From assembly GCF_001657475.1 (NCBI RefSeq), contig NZ_LXEY01000003.1, forward strand, positions 1 to 64,000: DNA of 64,000 nucleotides, written 5' to 3'. This document shows, one piece after another, positions 54,249 through 64,000 of this stretch. Position 1 is the stretch's first letter, and every line of letters begins with the position of its first letter. The position numbers and the translations under genes are program-made. Below the pieces are notes generated by a model, which was given only the letters and a program-made list of their open reading frames with translations, did no database searches and had not been told where the DNA came from. The stretch is from Enteractinococcus helveticum (GTDB lineage: Bacteria > Actinomycetota > Actinomycetes > Actinomycetales > Micrococcaceae).

Positions 54249-55073
54249 CTAGGCTTTCTTGCGCAGTCCGCCCTGCCACATCACGTCATACGGGGTGGCA
54301 GCTGAGATCCGCTGGCCGATTCCCGCGGTCACAAAGTCCTTGGCGCGCTCGGCGGCCTGCAACGGTGTGCGACCCTTCGCCAATTCAGCGGTTACAGCGG
54401 CGGCCAGCGAGCAGCCAGCACCCGATACGGCGTGGTTGCCAATCTTGGCGACCCCCAGGACCTCCAGGTTTTCGCCGTCATAAAACACGTCCACGGCTTC
54501 TGGACCATCCAGGCGCACCCCACCTTTGGCCAGCACCGCAACGCCGGATTCATCATGAATCTTGCGAGCGGCATCTTTGAGATCGGCCAGGTTGGAGATC
54601 GTCATGCCGGATAGCTGTTCGGCTTCAAAATGGTTCGGGGTGGTCACGGTCGCCAGCGGCAACAGTTTGGCTTTCAGCGCTTCATCGGTGTCTTGGGCGG
54701 CACCGGGTTCCTGACCCTTACAGATCAGCACCGGATCTAAGACCACGTTTTTCCACTGTTGGGATTGCAGGGCATTGGCGACGACGTCGATGGTGTCAAC
54801 CGAACCCATCATGCCCAGTTTGACGGTGTCTAGCTGGCCGGAAAAGTTCGCCTGAATGGCCTCCAGCTGGTGGGCCAACACGGTGGGGTCAATGCGGGTG
54901 AATCGGTGATTCCAGTCATCGGTGGGATCATATGCCACGATGCAAGTCAGCGCGGCGGTCCCGTAGGTTCCCAGTTCTTGGAAGGTGCGCAGATCCGCTT
55001 GTGCACCGGCACCACCGGTTGCTTCAGAGCCCGCGATGGTCAGCGTGACGGCAGGTGAATGAATACTATACAT
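54249..55073 (-). CDS. pdxK: Pyridoxine/hydroxymethylpyrimidine kinase (PdxK/ThiD-like)
   Basis: This 274-residue ribokinase-fold kinase phosphorylates pyridoxal-type vitamers and possibly hydroxymethylpyrimidine. The N-terminus IAGSEATGGAGAQADLRTFQ and TYGTAALTCIVAYDP match Gram-positive PdxK. The anion-hole segment reads VSGAGCSLAAAVTAEL, with the GAGC form usual in this subgroup. I chose the ATG at 55073, which has AGGA eight bases ahead. No thiamine gene is adjacent, which favours vitamin B6 salvage. Confidence 0.88.
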   Translation of the reverse strand: MYSIHSPAVTLTIAGSEATGGAGAQADLRTFQELGTYGTAALTCIVAYDPTDDWNHRFTRIDPTVLAHQLEAIQANFSGQLDTVKLGMMGSVDTIDVVANALQSQQWKNVVLDPVLICKGQEPGAAQDTDEALKAKLLPLATVTTPNHFEAEQLSGMTISNLADLKDAARKIHDESGVAVLAKGGVRLDGPEAVDVFYDGENLEVLGVAKIGNHAVSGAGCSLAAAVTAELAKGRTPLQAAERAKDFVTAGIGQRISAATPYDVMWQGGLRKKA

Positions 55074-55136
55074 GCCGCCCATCCTATATGGCCTAGGCCA
55101 ATGTTTCTGAATTTATGCGCTCAGATAACGCAGCCA

Positions 55137-55625
55137 CTATTCGGTGCTGTCAGCGGTGGATTCACCGGCCGGTTCGATGACGTGGACAAATGAGCTGGCC
55201 GTCCACCGCCCAAGCGCCATGAGAATGGCGGCGGGGAAACCAACCAGTGGAATCAGCAGCGGGATCAGTCCCTCGCCGCCGGCCAATAAGACGGTCAGCC
55301 CATAGAGCATCCCGATTACCGCATAGGCCAAAATGTGCACCGATTGGTTCAGCTGGTATCGCAGTAACCAGTTGGTCAACAGCGCCAATGGCAGCCCAAG
55401 AATCAGACCCGACAGCCCCACAATGGTCAGCAGCGGCGTCATATCTCCCACGGTATCGGACAGTGGTAGCAAATTCAGGATGACGACGATCCCGGCCATG
55501 ACAATGTTGGGGACCAACCAGGCCAATAAGAAACCATAGATCGACATTGACAGCCGAGCCTTGGGTTCGGTGTTTTTGCGACGTTTGGGTGTGGAATCGT
55601 ATTTTTCTGGGACGGGTGTGGTCAC
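55137..55625 (-). CDS. Small membrane protein, unknown function
   Basis: This 162-residue protein has four hydrophobic segments (GFLLAWLVPNIVMAGIVVIL; LLTIVGLSGLILGLPLALLT; two more after residue 95), a charged N-terminus and an acidic tail. It is not recognised. It diverges from the MFS gene. Confidence 0.65.
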   Translation of the reverse strand: MTTPVPEKYDSTPKRRKNTEPKARLSMSIYGFLLAWLVPNIVMAGIVVILNLLPLSDTVGDMTPLLTIVGLSGLILGLPLALLTNWLLRYQLNQSVHILAYAVIGMLYGLTVLLAGGEGLIPLLIPLVGFPAAILMALGRWTASSFVHVIEPAGESTADSTE

Positions 55626-55708
55626 AACGGGCCTTCAAACTGGTGCAACAGGGACTAACTGCCCCAATTGTAATCTCTTTTGGTGGGGCACGAGTAGGCT
55701 GTGTGGTT

Positions 55709-56947
55709 ATGGCAACAACTGGATCGAGAATACCGGCTTGGACCGTGGTGGTCGCCACGGGCATTCTTGCGGCAATGCACGTGTGGAAACTTCCCTCTGC
55801 TCTGGATTTTATCCGAGCTGACCTGGGCATTGACCTGGTGGCTGCCGGTGCGCTGGTCGGTGTGGTCCAGCTGGCCGGCGCGCTGGGCGGACTGGCCGCT
55901 TCGGTGGTAGCGGAACGCATCGGTTCAAAGAACACGTTGCTTATCGGACTGGTACTGGCGGGCCTGGCTTCGGTGGCCGGTGGATTCGCCACCAGTGCAG
56001 CCTGGCTGATGACCACACGCGCCATTGAAGGCGTCGGGTTCATTCTCATTACGGTTGTCGCCCCCGCACTGGTGCGCGTGTTAGCACCGCAAGACAAAGT
56101 CAATAGCGCCATGGGATGGTGGGGTGCTTTCCAGGGGATCGCCCTGTTTCTGGGTGTCGGGATCTCTGCGGTGTTACTCAATGCCACCACCGTGTCCTGG
56201 AATATCTGGTGGTTCATCATGGGTGCGGCCACGCTGGGGTTCCTTCCGGTTGTTGCGACCATCGTGCCCGCCGATCCGCCCGGAGCGGTGCACCTGAGAC
56301 GGATCGGTCGCATTATTTTGACGTCGATCAAAACCCCATTGCCGTGGGCGCTGGGGCTGATCTTTGCCAGCTACACCCTGCAGTGGGGTGCGATCCTGAG
56401 TTTCTTGCCCACCATCTTTGGCGAAGCCAACATCGACACCGCCATCGATGCGGCCATCATCATTGGTCTGGCCACCGCCGTCGTCGGCGGGGTCAATGGT
56501 GTGGCCAATATTTTCACCGGAATCCTCTTGCAGCGCGGCCACCCGCCCCGCCGCCTGCTGATCACCGGGCTGACCACCATGGCGATCATGTCGACCCTGG
56601 TGTTTGCCCCCGACTGGGCCCAGGTGCCCGGCACCGTCATTTGGGCCATGATCGCCGCAGCAATATTCTCATTCGTCGGAGCGCTGGTCCCAACCACCGT
56701 CACCCGCCAGGCCGTGGACATTGCTCCCGAAGGTGGCTCACCGTCGGCAGTTATTGGGCTGATCACCCAGATGTTCAACCTGGCAAACTTTCTGGGCCCG
56801 GTGATCCTGTCGGCCATCGCCGCGGCGGCCGGTACGTGGCAGCTGTCTTGGACCATGACGGTCACGGCATCGGCGATGGGCATTATCCTCACCTTGATCT
56901 TTGTGCCGCGCGGTGTGGAACCATTCAAAACCGGTGGCAAACTTTGA
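55709..56947 (+). CDS. MFS transporter
   Basis: This 412-residue major facilitator has 12 predicted helices, the first at AWTVVVATGILAAMHVWKLP and the A-like loop GGLAASVVAERIGSKNTLLI between helices 2 and 3. The closest pattern is CynX/NimT-type exporters; the substrate is unknown. The frame is open 54 codons upstream, but the ATG at 55709 gives the normal start MATTGSRIPAWTV. Confidence 0.88.
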   Translation: MATTGSRIPAWTVVVATGILAAMHVWKLPSALDFIRADLGIDLVAAGALVGVVQLAGALGGLAASVVAERIGSKNTLLIGLVLAGLASVAGGFATSAAWLMTTRAIEGVGFILITVVAPALVRVLAPQDKVNSAMGWWGAFQGIALFLGVGISAVLLNATTVSWNIWWFIMGAATLGFLPVVATIVPADPPGAVHLRRIGRIILTSIKTPLPWALGLIFASYTLQWGAILSFLPTIFGEANIDTAIDAAIIIGLATAVVGGVNGVANIFTGILLQRGHPPRRLLITGLTTMAIMSTLVFAPDWAQVPGTVIWAMIAAAIFSFVGALVPTTVTRQAVDIAPEGGSPSAVIGLITQMFNLANFLGPVILSAIAAAAGTWQLSWTMTVTASAMGIILTLIFVPRGVEPFKTGGKL

Positions 56948-57056
56948 CTACAATGTGCTTTCGAAGGAGTTTGGACGCCAGCTGGGGCAGCAGCTGAGTA
57001 CGGGGCCGCAGAGGCCGTGACACCGTCGCGATATATCGTTTTGTAAAGGACGCTTC

Positions 57057-57755
57057 GTGACCGAAAAAACCCATGCCACTGAATCCACTCAGGGCAGTTT
57101 CGCACCCGTTGGATCACATATTTATCCGGTGCTATTCGCCATCATGGCCGTGGTGTTCATCCTGTCGAATATCGGTGCCGCAAAAGGTGTCCAGTTCGGC
57201 CCGATTTTGACCGACGGCGGGTTCTTCCTCTTCCCGGTCGCCTACATTGTCGGCGACATTATTTCGGAAGTCTATGGGTTCAAAGCCTCGCGCAGGGTCA
57301 TCTTCACGACCTTTCTCATCTCAGCATTTGCCTCGCTGACCTACTGGATCATTATCATCCTGCCGCCGGCCGATTTTTATGATGGCCAAGCAGCCCTGGC
57401 CCGCACCCTGGGGCCGGTGCCGTTGATCGTGTTAGCCTCACTGGTTGGTTTTGCCGTCGGACAATTATCCAACGCCAAGATCATGGTGGCTATGAAACAG
57501 CGCAACGGGGAACGCTACCTGTTCGGGCGCATCGCGGCCTCCACCCTGGTCGGTGAACTACTGGACACGATCGCCTTCTCGGCGATTGCAGCAACCGTGA
57601 TCGGCATTGAAACCTTCGGCCAATACGTGGTGTTTGTACTGGTGGGCTGGGTGTGGAAGACCGCCGTCGAACTGATCCTATCCCCGGTGACCATCTGGGT
57701 GATCAGCAAAGTCAAGGCTGCCGAACCGCACTACGGTGCGCTGGCCAACGCTTAA
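57057..57755 (+). CDS. Queuosine precursor transporter (YhhQ family)
   Basis: This 232-residue membrane protein has six helices. The family signature FFLFPVAYIVGDIISEVYGF is followed by LASLVGFAVGQLSNAKIMVA and a late conserved AASTLVGELLDTIAFSAIAA. YhhQ-type proteins bring in preQ0/preQ1-like bases for queuosine tRNA modification. The GTG start has AAAGGA six bases ahead. The tgt gene 2 kb downstream supports the role. Confidence 0.92.
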   Translation: MTEKTHATESTQGSFAPVGSHIYPVLFAIMAVVFILSNIGAAKGVQFGPILTDGGFFLFPVAYIVGDIISEVYGFKASRRVIFTTFLISAFASLTYWIIIILPPADFYDGQAALARTLGPVPLIVLASLVGFAVGQLSNAKIMVAMKQRNGERYLFGRIAASTLVGELLDTIAFSAIAATVIGIETFGQYVVFVLVGWVWKTAVELILSPVTIWVISKVKAAEPHYGALANA

Positions 57756-57980
57756 AAGACGTTGTGTGTCACCTCACGTTGCAAGCCGGAAGAAAACCTG
57801 GTGAGGTAGTGGATAAGAATCACGAGTGCTGATCAATGTAGCCCTGGCTGATCAGCCAGCAACCCTCTCGCCGTAGTGGGGTGCTCCAGGTGATGATTCG
57901 GCTAAGTTCAACCGTTCTTAGCAAGTATGGCGCCGTGCGCAACGCTGTCAGCCGACGCCACGAATCTTCAAGGAGTCTTA
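57756..57980. other. Leader region of the DszC-like gene
   Basis: It contains the SAM-IV-type riboswitch described below and otherwise no gene. Confidence 0.6.
57812..57925 (+). ncRNA. SAM-IV-type riboswitch
   Basis: The stretch follows the actinobacterial SAM-IV consensus. It has an outer helix (GAATCA near 57817 with TGATTC near 57893), a P2 hairpin (GCTGATCA with TGATCAGC), the conserved core AGCAACCCTC and GGGGTGCTCCAGGTGATGA, and a final GCTAAG/CTTAGC helix. It should sense S-adenosylmethionine and repress the downstream gene when sulfur is sufficient. The ends are estimated. No clear terminator follows, so control may be on translation. Confidence 0.85.
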
Positions 57981-59242
57981 CATGACGCAGACCATTACCT
58001 CATCTATACACTCCACTGACGACGTCGTTGTGACTCAACTCTGGGAATCCCTGACCCCGGTCTTTGCCGAAATTGCAGTCACCGCGCCGCAGCGTGACGC
58101 AGCGTGACGCCGCCGGTGGCATCGACACCACCCCGATTCAGGCCCTGCGTGCAGCCGGCTTTACCCGTCTCAGGGTACCGGTGGAATACGGTGGCTACGG
58201 GCTGACGCTGCCGCAGGCCTATGAATTTTTCGTAGCCTTGGCCGCCGCTGACTCCAACCTGGCCCAGGCATTACGCGCCCACTGGGGATTCGTAGAAGAC
58301 CTGCTCTCCCGCCCAGCAGACCAGGCGGCGTTCACCCAACGGTGGTTGCCCCGGATTGGGGCCGGGCTGATTGTTGGCAATGCGATCACCGAGCGCGGCA
58401 ACACTCATGGGCAGGCTGCCACCCGGCTGTCGCGCCGCGATGGACTGTGGGTCCTGAACGGTACCAAGTTCTACTCAACCGGCACCGGTTATGCCGACTC
58501 GATTCTGGTCGCTGCCACCGGTGACGACGACGAACCGGCCTCGCTGATTATTGCCGCCGATGCGCCCGGAGTCGAGATTGTCGACGACTGGGATGGTTTC
58601 GGCCAACGGCTCACGGCCTCGGGCACCACACACTTCCGCAACGTCGTGGTTGATGATGCCGATGTCTTCCCGCCCGGACACGGATTAGATTCCGGCGACC
58701 GGACCGCGTTTGGTCAGGCCACCTGGCAGACCGTTCACTTAGCCACCTTGGTTGGCATTGCCAAAGCCGTGCTGCGCGACGGTGTTGGCTACGTACAATC
58801 ACGGACCCGCACATTTAGCCACGGTGCAGCCGACGCCGTGCAGCAGGATCCGCAAGTGCTGCAACTGCTGGGCGAATTGAGCGCCAAAGTTGCCGGTATT
58901 GAAACCATCTTCCGCGCGATCCCACCGGTGTTGGCCGAGCACTTCGCAGCTGATGCACGCGGTGAAGAACTCCCCGAAGCCGAGGTCGATGCCCTGTATG
59001 CGCAGGTGTATCAGGCCCAGCAGGTCATCGCCCCGGTGGTCTTAGAAATTGCAACCAAGATTTTTGAGGTCGGTGGTGCGTCTGCTACGTCACAGACGCG
59101 AGCTTTGGACCGACACTGGCGCAACGCTCGGGTGCTGGCCAGCCACAATCCGTTGATCTATCGGGCGCGCATTCTGGGAGATTACGTCGTCAACGGGGTC
59201 TCGCCGGAGCGGAATTACACCGTGGGCCAGGCCGCATCATAG
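57981..59242 (+). pseudogene. DszC/acyl-CoA-dehydrogenase-like sulfur oxidoreductase, frame broken
   Basis: An ATG at 57981 with AAGGAG upstream opens a frame (MTQTITSSIHSTDDVVVTQL) that stops at 58105-58107. The break is caused by an exact 10-bp tandem copy at 58091-58110; removing one copy joins the frame to the rest, ending at 59242, about 416 residues. The downstream part has an acyl-CoA dehydrogenase-like fold (FTRLRVPVEYGGYGLTLPQA; VGNAITERGNTHGQAATRLS; LWVLNGTKFYSTGTGYADSI). Relatives such as DszC and SfnB use reduced flavin to oxidise sulfur compounds. The SAM riboswitch upstream supports a sulfur role. A TTG at 58064 could give a shortened product. Confidence 0.8.
58091..58110 (+). 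repeat. 10-bp tandem duplication in the DszC-like gene
   Basis: AGCGTGACGC occurs twice in direct tandem (58091-58100 and 58101-58110). The extra copy changes frame by one base and causes the stop at 58107. Confidence 0.92.
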
Positions 59243-59275
59243 ACGGCGCGTGCGGGCCCGCGTATGGTGGCAGCT

Positions 59276-62130
<2,855 letters not shown>

Positions 62131-62131
<1 letters not shown>

Positions 62132-62451
62132 TAAAACTGCGGGGTCAGCAGGACGCGTCCATCGACCACTTCGATGCGATGTGTCGGAGCGTCTTCGGTG
62201 GCCGGCAGGTTCAGGACCTTGCCGTTGGCCAAGCAGAACGATGAGGCGTGTTTGGGGCACTCGACCGTGCCGTCTTCAACCCAGCCCTCGGATAGCGAAT
62301 AGTTACCGTGGGTGCACCGATCATTGAGTGCATAAATACCCTCGTCAGTGCGGAACACCGCGATTGGTTCGCCACCGGTAACCTCGTGGCCAATGTACAC
62401 GCCTTCTTCTAACGGGAAATCTTCTTCCGCGCCAATATCAATGTTGGTCAT
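62131..62451 (-). CDS. Rieske-type ferredoxin
   Basis: This 106-residue [2Fe-2S] ferredoxin has the Rieske boxes CTHGNYSL and CPKHASSF, which hold the cluster by two Cys and two His. The layout fits the small ferredoxin subunit of dioxygenase systems. The ATG at 62451 has GGAGG five bases upstream; a longer form starts at 62463. It is co-transcribed with the reductase. Confidence 0.93.
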
Positions 62452-62470
62452 AAAATCCTCCATCTCCAGC

Positions 62471-63010
62471 CTAGAACCCCCAGTTCGCCCACGCTAGCGC
62501 TTGCGTCACAAGCTTGCCGCGGCCACCTTCGAATTCATTGGTGATCTCCGGCGACAGTGCCTGTTCCGGTGACATCCACGCAACATCCAGGGCATCTTGG
62601 CGCGGCTGTGTATCACCGCGCACCGGTACCACGTAACACAGGGCAACCGCATGCTGGCGGTCATCCGTGAGCCCCGAGCTTGAAGCATACGGGAAGTATT
62701 CGGCCACCGTAAACGGCTGCAGGGTGATGGGCAACTGTGGCATCGCCAGCGTGCCGAGATCTTTTTCGAGGTGGGTCATGAGCGTGTCGCGAATCGACTG
62801 CATATACAGCACGCGTCCGGACACAAAAGAGTAGCGGAAATTGCCTGAGGTATCGGCACGGTATAACAGACCGACTTCCACCACACGGCCATAATCATCG
62901 AGGCGGACAGGGATTGCTTCAACGTAGATCATCGGCAACCGCGCGCGTGCCGCAGTCAATTCCGTTTCGTCGAGCCAACCGGGATTAGGATCTGGAGTTC
63001 GAACCGTCAT
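62471..63010 (-). CDS. NUDIX-like protein (DUF4916)
   Basis: This 179-residue protein contains AARARLPMIYVEAIPVRLDD, VVEVGLLYRADTSGNFRYSF and AVALCYVVPVRGDTQPRQDA. They resemble the actinobacterial DUF4916 group of the NUDIX superfamily. The classic GX5EX7REUXEEXGU box is not clear, so hydrolase activity is uncertain. It diverges from a small unknown gene. Confidence 0.8.
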   Translation of the reverse strand: MTVRTPDPNPGWLDETELTAARARLPMIYVEAIPVRLDDYGRVVEVGLLYRADTSGNFRYSFVSGRVLYMQSIRDTLMTHLEKDLGTLAMPQLPITLQPFTVAEYFPYASSSGLTDDRQHAVALCYVVPVRGDTQPRQDALDVAWMSPEQALSPEITNEFEGGRGKLVTQALAWANWGF

Positions 63011-63040
63011 GAGCTCCACTCTACAACTACAATGTCACAC

Positions 63041-63328
63041 ATGCCTTCATACCGCGCGATACTACCCATCGGAGATATTCACCCCGGCCACAACCCCGAA
63101 GAAGTCATGGATTCCGCCGTTGCCGCAGTGTCGTCCATCGCCACCGTTGAGCACACCGACATTCAGATTCTGTCGAATGTGCCCCAGATTGTGGTGCGTT
63201 TTTCTCTCGAGGACGACGGCGACGCCCACTTCGTCGCCGATGCCATGGCCGATGCCGTCTCCCGAGTCGCCACGACCGGGCCTGGCCGGTTGCTTTTGCG
63301 CCGCGGTGGTCGGTGGGTGCCGCGCTAG
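63041..63328 (+). CDS. Small conserved-type protein, unknown function
   Basis: This 95-residue protein begins MPSYRAILPIGDIHPGHNPE and has a compact alpha/beta pattern (IQILSNVPQIVVRFSLEDDG). I do not recognise a family with a known role. The start at 63041 is three codons inside a slightly longer frame. A 200-base stretch without a gene follows. Confidence 0.6.
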   Translation: MPSYRAILPIGDIHPGHNPEEVMDSAVAAVSSIATVEHTDIQILSNVPQIVVRFSLEDDGDAHFVADAMADAVSRVATTGPGRLLLRRGGRWVPR

Positions 63329-63534
63329 CCTTGCCGGCGTTCTAGGCTCTCCACCAACGCTGACCTCGTTTCGTTGCTTGAGCGGGGTCATTTTTCTACC
63401 CAAAAGAAAATTGTGGAGAAGTCTGCAGATGCCGGCACATTATCCACAATATTGGACCATCGGCACCATCAACGGCACCCACGTCTTCCAACCCGCACCT
63501 GGTTAGACCCCACCCAACCAATCCTGCGGAATCT

Positions 63535-63993
63535 TTATTGGGCGCTGTAGTTGTCGTCTGAATCTATATAGGTAAGGTGCTCCATCGCTCGCTTTTCGGC
63601 AACGGAGATTTGATAACGACGGTTCTCAGTGGCCGCCAAGATAACGAAGAGGCCAAGTAGGGCAATACCCACCAGAAGGAATGAATTATTTTCTCCAAAG
63701 AGTCGGGAGCCCACGATGGCTGACAGACCGAACGTAAAGCCCAAGACCACTGACATGCGACCTCGTCCCGTGAGTGATAGCTGCGACAACAGCACAAGTA
63801 AGATCAGCGTTGCGATAATCGCCCATATGATCTCGGGGATGAACAGTAGATCGGAAATATTCCAGGCTGCCATCCCCGTAAACACGGTAGTAGCCGAGAA
63901 GATCAGCATCCACCCGGTAAATGCCCCGATCGGCACATCCACCAAGAAGCGTTCCTTGCTCGTTCGTTCCGTATACACATTGAGGTTCTTCAC
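63535..63993 (-). CDS. Four-helix membrane protein, unknown function
   Basis: This 152-residue protein has four hydrophobic segments (GWMLIFSATTVFTGMAAWNI; IPEIIWAIIATLILLVLLSQ; two more to residue 120) and a charged C-terminal tail. It is not recognised. Its frame is complete within the window. Confidence 0.65.
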   Translation of the reverse strand: MKNLNVYTERTSKERFLVDVPIGAFTGWMLIFSATTVFTGMAAWNISDLLFIPEIIWAIIATLILLVLLSQLSLTGRGRMSVVLGFTFGLSAIVGSRLFGENNSFLLVGIALLGLFVILAATENRRYQISVAEKRAMEHLTYIDSDDNYSAQ

Positions 63994-64000
63994 CGCCCGG

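Noticed and set aside
55162..56331. 389-residue minus-strand frame overlapping the MFS gene and the small membrane-protein gene
   Set aside because: It lies antisense to a clear MFS transporter and shares its end with a different, better gene; its composition is that of a shadow frame.

Overview
The window is a stretch of an actinobacterial chromosome with moderate GC, most likely from the order Micrococcales. The evidence is a CarD-type RNA polymerase regulator, a RamB-type regulator next to the glyoxylate-shunt genes, a dnaX-recR-lysC operon, a small bacterial SRP RNA, a SAM-IV-type riboswitch and several actinobacterial small families. I cannot name the genus from sequence alone.

Layout. 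1-1020: an IS1634-like transposase cut by the window edge. 1115-7155: a CtpE-like P-type ATPase, then the purSQL genes of purine synthesis. 7257-9259: a two-component system. 9344-10144: a decayed stretch with a truncated membrane-protein remnant. 10145-11698: a DNA-methyltransferase-like protein whose catalytic motif is altered. 11931-16976: lysC, recR and dnaX, transcribed as dnaX-recR-lysC. 17075-21428: a nitroreductase, a lone glycine-betaine-binding lipoprotein, an unrecognised gene paired with an asparagine-synthase-like gene, and the SRP RNA. 21567-22468: a DsbA-family protein and tRNA-Ser(GGA).

22455-31721 is an integrated mobile element of about 9.3 kb, bounded by a 15-bp duplication of the tRNA-Ser 3' end. 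It carries a tyrosine integrase, an excisionase-like HTH protein, a P4-family primase-helicase, several small unknown genes, a frame-broken scaffold-like gene and an HK97-like major capsid gene. It has no terminase, portal or tail genes. It also has a 1-kb non-coding region of hairpins, an AT-rich tract and iterated repeats. The best reading is a capsid-encoding phage satellite, and it is the most interesting object in the window.

31854-64000 is mostly ordinary chromosome. In order it holds a CHY zinc-finger protein, a heavy-metal ATPase, a glycine-betaine ABC operon with two binding proteins, a DUF1275 protein, aceB-aceA with divergent ramB, carD, an enolase-superfamily enzyme, a YihY/BrkB protein and an asparaginase-like protein with an altered active-site motif. 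A membrane-anchored SNase-like protein, an ATP-grasp/CocE-hydrolase/VOC operon, a pyridoxine-kinase-like gene, an MFS transporter and a queuosine-precursor transporter follow. Next comes a SAM-IV riboswitch ahead of a DszC/acyl-CoA-dehydrogenase-like gene broken by a 10-bp tandem duplication. The window ends with tgt, a ferredoxin reductase plus Rieske ferredoxin pair, a NUDIX-like gene and small unknown genes. The YhhQ transporter and tgt together fit salvage of a queuosine precursor. The glycine-betaine system, with three binding proteins for one visible ATPase/permease, fits osmoadaptation.
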